Virus record (IMG/VR): IMGVR_UViG_3300035216_001382
Span: 1 to 32,102 of that record
Direction: 5' to 3' (one strand)
Source of the DNA: a virus
Length of the DNA: 32,102 nt
Both the position numbers and the translations under genes were made by a program. Shown piece by piece: positions 21,101-27,934 of the stretch (position 1 is the first letter of the stretch; every line of letters starts with the position of its first letter). Under the pieces are notes generated by a model. That model ran no database searches, was not told where the DNA came from, and saw only the letters and a program-made list of their open reading frames with translations.

Positions 21101-24100
21101 TATCAATAGTTGCAAAATAACAATATGTCCCTTGAGGATATTCTGGAGTTACACAATGTCTTCCATTGTTCTCATCAAGAACTGATTCATCATTAACATA
21201 CTTATATACAAAATCTTCTATAAAAAATCCTGGAGCAAAAATATCTAGAGGTGGTCGATTATCTTTTAAAACTGCCTCTTCAATATATCCACTTTTCATT
21301 TGAGTAATTGATCCACCATTTAGATTTGAATATCCATATGGACCATAAATTGGATGGCCATCATAAGACCAACCTATTATTGGAGAATGGTTGGTTGATT
21401 CAGTTTCTCCATCAATATTTTTTCTTAAATCATATTCACCATAAAGTTTTTCACCTTCTTGATTGACCGCAAAAACCATTTCTCTTAGTTTTCTCGGTGC
21501 ATAAATGTGAGAATATTGCAACCCATATTCTTCATTTAATCCAGAGTCAATAAATCCATCATCGTTGGAAATACTATTAAAATATTTTTGAAAAAGATTA
21601 ATTTTCCAACTTTGAATGTTTGCATTTAAATTAGCATCATTACCAGGAGAAAGGACGGTAATATTTGTTGAATCTTGAGAATATCCACCCCCAGATTGAA
21701 TAATTTTTATTGAATCAATTCCACCATTACCATCCATGATAGGAGTCAAAATTGCACCGACACCATCTCCATCTATTCTAATATCTGGAGGAGAATTATA
21801 ATTTTTTCCTGAATTTATTACAAATACTTCATCAATTCTTCCACTATTAATTACGGGATATACTCTTGCCCCTTCTCCACCGGTAGCAATAACTTGTGGT
21901 TTTTTATCTAAATTTATAATTTCAGAAGAACCATATCCAACACCATGATTGGTCAAATTGACTGATGTTACTTGTCCTCTAAAAATTGGTTGAATAGAAG
22001 CTTTAAAAGTTTCATTTCCTATTGACGAAATTCCAATTTTTTCGGATAAAGTTACAACTATTTCTGGATAATTAAACGCATGAGTTCCAACACCTACAGA
22101 TGAAATATTAACAATTTGATTAGTTTTATAATAAAATTCTTTATCAACAGTAGATACTCCAACATTAGTTAATTTAAAACTATCATCATCAATTTTAACC
22201 ACATAATATTCTGTTTTATCCACTAAACCAGAAATTGGAGTATCTCCTGCGTAATATTTTACAATTTCTCCAGATTTATAATCATGATTTTTTATAGTAA
22301 TTTTATTTTGTGATGTACTTATTCCAATTACGCCACAAGATTTTTTCTTATTTTCATATCCAGTTCCAGAAGAAACAAGATTAATTCCCTCTATAATTGA
22401 TTTTTTATTAAAAGATTTAAATTTGTGGATACCTATACCATATCCTGTTAATTCAACAGTATTAATTCCTGCAAGAGCATCACTTAAATTTTTATGCAGT
22501 TTTATTTTGGTATTTGTTTCTGACGATATATGATATGTAGAATTTGTTGTTAACCCTGCAATACCATCTTGACCACTTGTTTCATATACTACTTTTTCTC
22601 CATTTTTAAATTTATGATAAGTAGAGAATCCAATTGCACTTAAGGTTCCTAAACCTACTTTACCGGAAGTTGATTCTGAATAAAATGAAACTCTATGATC
22701 AACAAGTTTCATATTTACAGAAACTTTTGCACCATTTCCATTTCCACCAGTAATTGAAATTGTAGGAGTTTCTGTGTAATCAAATCCCGGATTTATAACT
22801 CTTATTTCTCTTAAAGATCCTAAAACAGAAATATCTCCTGTTGCACCTGTACCTACAGGATCAGATATTACTAATGCTGGTGGTGAAATAATATCATAAT
22901 TTGACCCTGGACTCAAAACTTCAATATTTTCTATTTTTCCATAATTTATTTGTTCTTTTGCTTTATAATTTAAAATTTCAACACCATTTACTAAAATTCC
23001 AGTATATCCCGGAACCGTTTTTGTTAATTTTCCAGTATGTTGAGCAATTTTAGGAATTTTTCTAACTAATTTTTGAGAATTGACAGATTTATCTTTAAAT
23101 TCATATATGAAGAATTTATTATTGGTAATTGTAACAGGCCCACCACCAGTAACAGCATTTGTAACCGATAAAAATATATTGTTATAAAGATTAGTTAAAC
23201 TTTTTGATAATTTTATGGTAGTGTTATTTACTTTCTTAACATAATACAATCCTTCAGTAAACTCTGATCCTAAAGAGGTTCCTATGACTACCTTTTCTGT
23301 AACTGTTCTATTAAAATTAATTGTTACTTCAATAGTTCTTTCTGCCTCATAATAAACTCTATCACCTGTTTGGAAGAAATGTTTTCCTAATGGCGTAATC
23401 TCTAGTTCTTCTCCAATAAACTCGCCAGAAAATATTACAGATCTATCTGGTGTATTTGTTGGAGAAGAGCTATAATTAGGAATTGATGCTGAAGTGACCA
23501 TCATATGATCACCACCATCATAAACTCCCTGAACATTTGCAGAATATAACCTAGTTGTTTCTAGAGTATTTGATATTCCTTTTGAAATATTTCTTTGAAT
23601 TGTATAATTTGACAGAGTATCAATTATTCCTTGTCCTTTTATCTGTACAGATTTTTTAGAGGTAATCCCGGTTACTGACGCTTCATTTGAAACATTATTC
23701 TTATCAATTAAATTTAATACATCTCCAACATTATAGTAATGATTATTATTTAAAATAACATTATACGTGTTATCAGAAGAATCCAATAAATCAACTCTTT
23801 TTATTGTATGTTTGGATGCAGTATTATAAATCCAATTATTAAATCTAAAATTATCTGCCAAAGGATTTCCAAGGCTTTTGATTCTTATAATATCGTTAGG
23901 CGCATAGTACCTTGTATTATCTGGAGTAATATATTTTTTTAAAACTGAATTAATTTTAACTTTTATTATTTCATTTTGATCTTTGAAAGATCTACCAAAA
24001 GCATATGTATTAATTCCAACTTCGGAAGCATTTTCAATATTTCCATCTATGTTTGTGCATCCATAAAATTCTGTTACTGATTTTGAGGTATAAGAAACCA

Positions 24101-25184
24101 CTCCAACACTCAAATCCGTATATTTTACTGCCAATTCTCCAGTTTGTCCAAAACCAACAGTAGAATCTACAGTAAATACGGAAGATCCTGCTGAAATTTG
24201 TCCTATGACTTTTGTTTTTGGATGAACTTTAAAGTTTCCATAAAGTGCCCCAGTTACATCAATATCCCTGTCATATCCACCATCTAAACTCAATACATAA
24301 AAGTTTTTATCACCAGTTAAAGAATCAATTTTTTCAACTCTAGTTATAGGAGCAAGTGATTTTTGAAAAGAAATTCCATATTCATATAAATTTTGATATA
24401 ATGTTGCTTGATCCAAATCAAGAGGATCTCCTTCTAATGCTTCTACAACTAAATCATTTGTAATTCTAAAATCTGAATTAGATGGGGTAAATAAGTAATC
24501 TTTTGGTTTTATTATTGATACTTCTCTACCATACAATGCTTTAAATAAAATTTCAAAAGATCTGTCTGTTCCTCTAGTTGCATAAAAATTCTTTGCTTGC
24601 TTTATAAACAAATTTTCATTCAAATTTGGATCTAATGATCTTGTATCAATTAAAGGTAAAAGTTGTTTTTTTGTTTTCTTTAAGAATTCTTTAAGAAAAA
24701 GATTACTTAAATTCTGAATAGTTGTTCCAGATTTATGTTCTTCACTTACAGATTGGGTAAATAATGAATTTTCTATATTTGCATTAGATGTATATGAAGT
24801 TATACCAACAAAACCTCTTATACATCCAGTAAATTCTAAATTAGTTTTTCCAGTATATGTAATAACCTCATTACCAATCTTTAACAATCCATAAGAATCT
24901 GGAAAACCATAAGTACCTTTTGAATTAGGTCCAAATGAAGCAGCTATTGTTTGATCATTAATATCAATATCATCTCTTAAAACTGTAAAATCTACTAGTC
25001 CAGTAGTTTCATCTAATTTGATATATTTGTCAATACTCTCAATTAGATCAATTGGAGCCCCTTTAAATTCTTGAGCAAGATAATATTGCTTTAAAAATTC
25101 AGAAATCAGAGGAAATTCTTCCCTTACATATGAAGGAAGTTGATTTTGTACTATGTTATTAAATTGAACTCTTTTTTCTGTCAT
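12117..25184 (-). CDS. Giant repeat-rich baseplate protein in the gp7 position, with YHYH-like domain
   Basis: 4355 aa, uninterrupted; T4 gp7, which holds this position between gp6 and gp8, is 1032 aa. Residues 1-230 look like a conserved baseplate head domain (QLPSYVREEFPLISEFLKQY; FYATRGTDRSFEILFKALYG at 200-219, the 'KGTxxSxxxLFxxLFG' block common in phage baseplate proteins). Around residues 1265-1410 lies a YHYH-type domain (GWSYDGHPIYGPYG, later GRHCVTPEYPQGTYCY). The rest is mainly beta repeats: about six Hx4Gx2VxY...YxVxxIDxxxxKL modules, about eleven GxGY units, many GIGT[TS] turns, and two 'DxFDG..xFxL...NxILQxPG' modules near residues 3260 and 3890. It begins 14 nt after gp6 and ends 39 nt before gp8. 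A wedge or peripheral baseplate role is well supported by position. Identity with gp7 is inferred. Confidence 0.85.
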   Translation of the reverse strand: MTEKRVQFNNIVQNQLPSYVREEFPLISEFLKQYYLAQEFKGAPIDLIESIDKYIKLDETTGLVDFTVLRDDIDINDQTIAASFGPNSKGTYGFPDSYGLLKIGNEVITYTGKTNLEFTGCIRGFVGITSYTSNANIENSLFTQSVSEEHKSGTTIQNLSNLFLKEFLKKTKKQLLPLIDTRSLDPNLNENLFIKQAKNFYATRGTDRSFEILFKALYGREVSIIKPKDYLFTPSNSDFRITNDLVVEALEGDPLDLDQATLYQNLYEYGISFQKSLAPITRVEKIDSLTGDKNFYVLSLDGGYDRDIDVTGALYGNFKVHPKTKVIGQISAGSSVFTVDSTVGFGQTGELAVKYTDLSVGVVSYTSKSVTEFYGCTNIDGNIENASEVGINTYAFGRSFKDQNEIIKVKINSVLKKYITPDNTRYYAPNDIIRIKSLGNPLADNFRFNNWIYNTASKHTIKRVDLLDSSDNTYNVILNNNHYYNVGDVLNLIDKNNVSNEASVTGITSKKSVQIKGQGIIDTLSNYTIQRNISKGISNTLETTRLYSANVQGVYDGGDHMMVTSASIPNYSSSPTNTPDRSVIFSGEFIGEELEITPLGKHFFQTGDRVYYEAERTIEVTINFNRTVTEKVVIGTSLGSEFTEGLYYVKKVNNTTIKLSKSLTNLYNNIFLSVTNAVTGGGPVTITNNKFFIYEFKDKSVNSQKLVRKIPKIAQHTGKLTKTVPGYTGILVNGVEILNYKAKEQINYGKIENIEVLSPGSNYDIISPPALVISDPVGTGATGDISVLGSLREIRVINPGFDYTETPTISITGGNGNGAKVSVNMKLVDHRVSFYSESTSGKVGLGTLSAIGFSTYHKFKNGEKVVYETSGQDGIAGLTTNSTYHISSETNTKIKLHKNLSDALAGINTVELTGYGIGIHKFKSFNKKSIIEGINLVSSGTGYENKKKSCGVIGISTSQNKITIKNHDYKSGEIVKYYAGDTPISGLVDKTEYYVVKIDDDSFKLTNVGVSTVDKEFYYKTNQIVNISSVGVGTHAFNYPEIVVTLSEKIGISSIGNETFKASIQPIFRGQVTSVNLTNHGVGYGSSEIINLDKKPQVIATGGEGARVYPVINSGRIDEVFVINSGKNYNSPPDIRIDGDGVGAILTPIMDGNGGIDSIKIIQSGGGYSQDSTNITVLSPGNDANLNANIQSWKINLFQKYFNSISNDDGFIDSGLNEEYGLQYSHIYAPRKLREMVFAVNQEGEKLYGEYDLRKNIDGETESTNHSPIIGWSYDGHPIYGPYGYSNLNGGSITQMKSGYIEEAVLKDNRPPLDIFAPGFFIEDFVYKYVNDESVLDENNGRHCVTPEYPQGTYCYFATIDTSVPDSQEPFLGYKRPMFPYLIGENYHAKPDEFNFKKISNQDGYDLNKTNLIKNTDPYNYFDGKETYDYLSLPNNLNQKVEVKSVYRGGVDSIGILTGGNNYKVNDSLVFQDFGTDGSDAAAKVSKIFGKSVNNISVATSTISNVEIYPKSKNSYLVICDNPHNFRNIDLVSITGITTSTIDLSNLLPIEVSNQSFSLSGIGTTSSGIGTVGEPGAVGDGHTGLVTYFKISGDLSPLNIRENDIVGIGSEEVKVLNVDSNLSRIRVLRAINGVVGVSHTVGVGLTVKQRKFIASNSSGINTTFNNLENKEIYFNPLHTVATGSVGIGTTISIENSSGIGTTTISVPYKTLFIPNHNLKTGDRLTYSSQVGSAISVSDATNVGVALTYFGESFFVAKVSENLIGLSTVRVGLAETGIFVGIASTSITTLIFTGIGTGSYHSLKTNYDVIKGEVNMHLVTVATDEPHELHVGHNVYTKINPGLSSSFSLEYNDFNRNLIINPLTYGSTGINTITSVISIDNHKLVSGQKVVYTNSTNPSIGLVDNGVYYVAPIDENTFKLSETFYGATNKIPNTVGIASTGSGGSINPINPPIKFYRDSIVDINVSSDSLSYTKESVSYSAFEFNLYYDGNFTNKYNGKITDGKQFDVRRTGEPGIDNDAKVSILINEKTPDKLYYRLDPVYKNNIPASKSEVKVDSDVYLNNEILIVNSKFNGKHRVATSIGNSFSYTSKEYPEKSSYSAPISDIKYETDCVHAKGPIAEISIINSGKSYLSLPGITTITSTFGVGAILESSSSSIGKINKTEIKSIGFDLPVDNTLRPTASLPNLVEIKSLKSFNFIGVSSNGFGYSFSPDLVVVDGGTNKVVTDVDLEYKIGNTEVNIINNTKGISNTRPNIIPIHNNNGCGISTIGFNTETNQVTVGLSTGFSLGDRFPVQVGDKVLIENVSVGIGSTARGYNSDAYNYKLFSVIAVDKNLGGVGATFSYSLKGLLKPGELPGKFDLFNSSARVISNRDFPQFKIQLQNNNFFDEEVVTSDNTSGIVESWDNVKGILRISTNKNFKVGELIKGLSSGTQGIASSVTTFDSVIELGPTSKVVKGSFTDSGFLNTNIQRIQDSDYYQNFSYSLKSRVDFDTWNEVISATNHTSGFKKFSDLQFETPAERGEVDANSMKVKPPLSYSNITNSIYGVADLNCVYNFDLVKENSRTVSGTIYSDEIIFSSTILTDYFESFGNRAIRIDDISSQFNSEPRATTFVQIDSFKTQQNRALKYFVFLRDKRFLAERQLMVIDLLHDNRFGYINQYGRVESEKELGSFDFLINGTDGSLIFYPNLTKFNNYEITSIAYQLDDNVIGIGTTVSLGGVVEIQTSSIGTITSSSSDKTIVSLANTYRSAKVLVCVSDTTNNEYQFDELNLIHDDSEVYMLDYGELTTSGAGPFTGIGFGTYYPYISGTNIKVDFIPTTGIAVTVNTIQVAISSDSSTGIGTTAMKHVEIDARSTNIASSGSPGIHTISSYNSDYDAAYFIVQISDTTNKRYTLSEVLVTDDDYERLRTYDTEYGMIDASNGGSYTGLGTIGSRILAGGGAELTFTPNAGIAVQAKVFKNGLKIEDDSRDEISFKNGMIVSNSSEYEGTHVSLMRSFDLKHVESPIFEKYFLANDSSIINLTENVINIPNHFYVSGEAVRYDRNGGITSSVGIAETTFAGAGSTTFLPSNEDIFVIKVDDDKIKLATSAANALASLPIALKLESVGIGTSHRFIAKNQNTKCLVAIDNMIQSPIVSTGTTTGLSTNLTSVSDIVAFSGITSFKGSDLFKINDEIMKIEGIGIGETNFIRVRRGWMGTKVGTGQTGDVVTKVEGNYNIVDNIITFYEAPYGNTPIGTTSSPPDERDWSGISTSSSFQGRVFTRSGIENSANETYNTNRVYDSLSTKFNGTDRVFTLKENESSNVTGISTQNAIILINDILQEPGETKNYNLTEDSGKTTISFVGAAASTPTDANTAGIPLGGVLASVGSTEGLGYQPLVSAGGTAIVSSAGTIQSISVANTGSGYRASDRIEILTDVSTSIGIGSTEIYLDNSNSVFNIVDLLLDDSTSCNIAIGNYIQPTPIVSTGNTFVRIGTGGTSSLSMDRGTQVSIVITEPKFGIVNVNAGSTSVGVETSLYHVGIATIIKGTGHISTSVSIANTYSEFYAEKSISNVGYSSITGITTVTTSTAHGLTIGEEIILSGIAFTCTYSPSKTITNVLYDNTSGVTTVTTSAAHEFLVGKDVLLTGIGMTCGLDNGGSTHTYPRTTDPAYCGVQITQILSSTQFVANTGVSTIPTFYQSGGTVQGAIIAPRHKNRSISGTDPASGGSSVLRVINDTTFVTQTGISTVQHFYTRCGKVNKPLNLYFDNPLSYTNIPLEYVGTSGSGANATVDIVVGQGSSVIDFTIKNTGAGYLLGQKLTVSTGSTTGIPTSGTFNNFELTIQDVLSDEFGAWTLGFLETLDDISDKFDGETKAFNLSKDGFIVSIRSARGSKIDVQQVVIVLVNNILQVPGEGYKFTGGSILTFSEPPKVGDTCQIIFYKGSGDGQDVIFKDTIASVKIGDDLTIGYDTKLGQSHILQESSRKVTRIDSTDQVQTFPYFGSGLSEDETLERPVVWCRQTADLLIDLQRVSKDRELYEPVIHPYAYITKSVGIGSTSIYVDRLRPMFDAQNESDVNVLFQKKVKLVPQTNLVGSSATAVVSDSGTITSLVISNGGVGYSTTPTVSIAGTVQQVVGGGITATAAATIASGVVSGLSITNAGTGYTSSKPPVVLISPPSMVAIEERPVDLFAGDSGVIVGFGTTTIGVTTSFIFDLHIPLDSQLRDASIVGVGSTLSGLSKFDYFVVTDSNPNPARNVTSLDNNGNTVGVGTTFVDNVYVVDNVENVMRITGFNGAGVGIGTTVCRRVYVKVDDSFASPYPQGFIGTGGFGSYSWGKIILKSRIGIVTHPAYTQNGVVGISTGLIIERSVPLRSKNYDI
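12725..12930 (-). repeat. Adjacent GxGY repeats near the C-terminus of the giant protein
   Basis: Two units lie back to back: NGGVGYSTTPTVSIAG and NAGTGYTSSKPPVVLISPP. They are the best-preserved tandem pair of the family. Further units are at about 13790-13840, 14945-15000, 18770-18820, 20775-20820, 21650-21705, 21770-21825, 21915-21958, 22752-22800 and 22865-22920. Confidence 0.7.
14150..14530 (-). repeat. Tandem 'TTVTTSxAHxLxxGxxIxLxGI' repeats
   Basis: Two neighbouring copies are seen in the giant protein: ITTVTTSTAHGLTIGEEIIL with SGIAFTC, and VTTVTTSAAHEFLVGKDVLL with TGIGMTC. Each is followed by a Cys-containing beta segment and 'TQxVxxTGxSTxxxFY'. They are a clear internal duplication. 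Such H-[GE]-[LF] modules are widespread in marine phage tail proteins. Confidence 0.7.
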
Positions 25185-25198
25185 TTTAGATTTTTATA

Positions 25199-27316
25199 TT
25201 AATAACCTGATGAATATCCGCCACCACCACCACCAGATGATGGAGCGGATGGGGTAGATGGAGTAGAACCAGTAGAACTAGTAGTAGTAGTTGTCTGAGT
25301 GGAAGGTGAATAACTTCCAGAGGATGTTGTAGGAGTTATGGAAGATGTGGATGAATCAGATATTGGTGTAGAAGGAATACTTCCTCTACCTCCTGGTCTA
25401 ACTAATGCCCCATTTGCATAACTTGATGTAATAATATAACTTGATGCTGATGGATCTATTCCCGATGAAATTTGATCAATAACCATATCAAACTTACTAT
25501 TACCAATATCTAGTTGTAAATACAAGTCTTGTAAACCAATCACATCATTGGATTTAGGACATCCTGATACTTCAATAATAGTTTGACCATCTTTTGTTTT
25601 TCCAGAAAGGATATTAATAGGATTTATAGTTATAATTCCTTTTTTATAATTAATAGTTCCTATTCCTCTTTTTACAATAAATGGACTTGTTGAATTTATA
25701 TTTGGAACTGAAAATAAAAATAATTCTCCAGTTTCTTGATCAGTGTTTGGAATGTCTGAAATGTAAACATCAGAACCAATACCATCGACTCTAAATGCTG
25801 AAGTTTTAATGTTGTAACCATTCATACTTTTTATATAGAACTCGTTACCGAAACCAATACTATATTCAACTAAAGCATTTGATGTTATTTTTAAATCCCT
25901 CCTCATTTGAATTGTAGTAATATTTGATGTTATCGAATCATGGCTTTCATCAATAACTTTTAAAAATTTACTATATTTTAACCTTGCACCATACTTATTT
26001 AACTCATTAGATTCTGAGTACTTTTGGACATTTTGTTGAATTAAAGTAGAAACATAAGATGAACTAGGTGCTGAATTTGAATTGTAATATATATTTGAAT
26101 TTACTTCAATATAAAGATATTTTAAATCTAGTATCTCTGGAACAATTCCTGCTACAGAATATTTTTTTAGTTTGGTTTTTATATTTTGTTTAATTAAATT
26201 TGATAAGAAATCACCGTATCTTGGTTTAATGCTTATAAAAACTTTTCCATATTGGGGGGGATTTAGTTCTTCACCACCAAATACTGATATCGATTCAGTT
26301 TCTGGATAAATTTTTGCTGGTATAAGAACTTCATAATCACTGGAAGTTAAAGCCCTGTCTTGTGTTGCATACATTCTAGGTGCAAAGTTTTTAATTGAAT
26401 TTACAGACTCAATTACTTCTCCACCAGATGCTGGTAATTCTGCAGATATTAAAGATATTCCACTTGTAATTGTATATTCAGTGCTATTTCTAGTATAAGT
26501 TAATTTTCCAGAAAAAGTAAATTGATTTACACCATTTGCAGAATCTCCATTAGATACAATATAATTTGTATTAATATAATTTCCCTCTCGTAGACTTTTA
26601 CCAAAAATACCATCTCCAAAAATTATTTGATATCTTTCATCAGAAATTTCTTGTAGATAATATACCTTTGATTCAGAATCAATATCAAAAAGATTATCTG
26701 CAAAACTATATTTTGGTCCTATATTTGATGTTTTAGTATTCCTCACTCTTACTGAAATTAAATTAGTATCAATACCAGAATTTGGAAGAATAAATTTTTG
26801 ATTTGGGTCAAATGAAGAATATGTATAATTTTTCTCTAGTAACACACCTTCATAAATTTCAATATTATTAAAACTTGCAATCCCATCAGCAACTGGAACT
26901 GAAATATCTTCTAAAATTGAAAAAACAAATGATTGATTACCAAAAACTGCAGTTGATGATGCAACTGTTCCTTTTTTAAGAGTGATTGATGCTGGTGTTG
27001 GTAATATATTTGATGCATCAACAAAAAAACTTACAATGGATTTTGCTGCTTTTCTTGATCTAGGGAGATATCCAATATTTCTTGCTAAAGCAACTACATT
27101 TTCTCTAAGAGTTGCAGTATCAATGAACACCTCATTTGCAACCATGTTTGCATTATATGAGGTTATATACGTGTTATACGCCAAAACATCAATAATCGAT
27201 GAAAGGTTAGATCCTTCAAAATCATAATCGGTAAAATTGGAGTTAGATCTCAAATATTCTACAAGAGAAGTTTTAATTTGAGAAAAATCCAGATTGGAAA
27301 AATTTACTAGTGACAT
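25199..27316 (-). CDS. 6: gp6-like baseplate wedge protein (J-like) with Ser/Thr/Gly-rich tail
   Basis: 705 aa; T4 gp6 is 660 aa. gp6 (baseplate J family) forms the ring that holds the wedges together around the hub. The N-terminal half carries the expected signature: LSSIIDVLAYNTYITSYNAN, VANEVFIDTATLRENVVALA, RNIGYLPRSRKAAKS. The centre has the expected YYLQEISDERYQIIFGDGIFG block, and 'ALTSSDYEVLIPAKIYPETE' follows. The last 60 or so residues (from GRGSIPSTPISDSS) are unusual: a low-complexity Ser/Thr/Pro run ending in SGGGGGGYSSGY. The ATG is 1 nt from the gp25 stop, with AGG from the end of gp25 acting as a possible ribosome site. The order gp25-gp6-giant-gp8 mirrors the T4 wedge genes. 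Confidence 0.93.
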   Translation of the reverse strand: MSLVNFSNLDFSQIKTSLVEYLRSNSNFTDYDFEGSNLSSIIDVLAYNTYITSYNANMVANEVFIDTATLRENVVALARNIGYLPRSRKAAKSIVSFFVDASNILPTPASITLKKGTVASSTAVFGNQSFVFSILEDISVPVADGIASFNNIEIYEGVLLEKNYTYSSFDPNQKFILPNSGIDTNLISVRVRNTKTSNIGPKYSFADNLFDIDSESKVYYLQEISDERYQIIFGDGIFGKSLREGNYINTNYIVSNGDSANGVNQFTFSGKLTYTRNSTEYTITSGISLISAELPASGGEVIESVNSIKNFAPRMYATQDRALTSSDYEVLIPAKIYPETESISVFGGEELNPPQYGKVFISIKPRYGDFLSNLIKQNIKTKLKKYSVAGIVPEILDLKYLYIEVNSNIYYNSNSAPSSSYVSTLIQQNVQKYSESNELNKYGARLKYSKFLKVIDESHDSITSNITTIQMRRDLKITSNALVEYSIGFGNEFYIKSMNGYNIKTSAFRVDGIGSDVYISDIPNTDQETGELFLFSVPNINSTSPFIVKRGIGTINYKKGIITINPINILSGKTKDGQTIIEVSGCPKSNDVIGLQDLYLQLDIGNSKFDMVIDQISSGIDPSASSYIITSSYANGALVRPGGRGSIPSTPISDSSTSSITPTTSSGSYSPSTQTTTTTSSTGSTPSTPSAPSSGGGGGGYSSGY

Positions 27317-27317
27317 C

Positions 27318-27719
27318 TTACCTAGTTGGTTGCAAAACGAATTCTAATTGTTGTGGGGATACATCTACCCCTATAATATTATATGTAATTACTACATCAA
27401 ATGAATTATTATCAAAATCAGGATCTACTTTTATTTTTTGTAAAGAAACCCTTGGCTCATTATTTTGGATAGAAAATTGAATTTCACTCCTAATCGAATC
27501 GGCAGAAAGATCATCGATATTTTCAAATAATGATCTAGATATCTTTGATCCAAATTTTTCATCAAAGAACTTTTCCCCAGGAAGAGTAAATACAATATTT
27601 CGTATAGAACGAGCAATTGCATTTTCGTTTTTTAGTGCAATTATGTCATTTGTTAAGGGGTTGACCTTAAATGACATACTTACATCTTTAAAACCTTGAC
27701 TTATCCTCTCTAAAGGCAC
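27318..27719 (-). CDS. 25: gp25-like baseplate wedge protein
   Basis: 133 aa, against 132 in T4. It is a gp25/TssE-type protein; in contractile injection systems this wedge component joins the inner baseplate and starts the sheath. The sequence shows the family layout: an N-terminal strand region (GFKDVSMSFKVNPLTNDIIA), a helix (NENAIARSIRNIVFTLPGEK, then FDEKFGS), and the diagnostic EPR motif in NNEPRVSLQKIKV near residue 91. A GATAAATA late promoter lies 21 nt before the ATG and AAGG lies 5 nt upstream. gp6 follows at once. Confidence 0.95.
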   Translation of the reverse strand: MPLERISQGFKDVSMSFKVNPLTNDIIALKNENAIARSIRNIVFTLPGEKFFDEKFGSKISRSLFENIDDLSADSIRSEIQFSIQNNEPRVSLQKIKVDPDFDNNSFDVVITYNIIGVDVSPQQLEFVLQPTR

Positions 27720-27740
27720 CTTAGTATGGCAATTATGTAT

Positions 27741-27748
27741 TATTTATC
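27741..27748 (-). promoter_or_regulatory. Late promoter (GATAAATA) for gp25-gp6
   Basis: The minus strand reads GATAAATA 21 nt before the gp25 ATG, in the 40-nt gap after the 56-aa gene. It matches the NATAAATA late consensus and would start the virion operon. Confidence 0.7.
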
Positions 27749-27759
27749 AATGATTAAGA

Positions 27760-27930
27760 TCAAAATTCATTAAGAGTTGTTGGTTCAGTATGAGAGATCA
27801 CTTCATCAATGTCAAATAACTCACTTTCTTCCAAAGAATCACGTTTTTTGGGAGTTTTATCGTCATTTGCAATCTCACGAAGCATCTTTTGATGCTGATC
27901 ATTGGCTAAATTGTCTAAAAAATCGGTCAT
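27760..27930 (-). CDS. 56-aa acidic peptide, hypothetical
   Basis: ATG at 27930, TGA at 27760-27762. It begins MTDFLDNLANDQHQKMLREI and ends HTEPTTLNEF; an acidic central part (LEESELFDIDEVI) follows a short basic KTPKKR patch. The N-terminal half looks helical. It starts 4 nt after the stop of the 227-aa gene and has no clear Shine-Dalgarno, so it probably depends on coupling. I know of no function. Its place directly before gp25 and the composition favour a real gene. Confidence 0.7.
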   Translation of the reverse strand: MTDFLDNLANDQHQKMLREIANDDKTPKKRDSLEESELFDIDEVISHTEPTTLNEF

Positions 27931-27934
27931 TTTT

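Noticed and set aside
27787-27815. TTGACA-N17-CATACT on the minus strand
   Set aside because: It lies inside the coding sequence of the 56-aa gene, the -10 is weak, and a late promoter already serves gp25.
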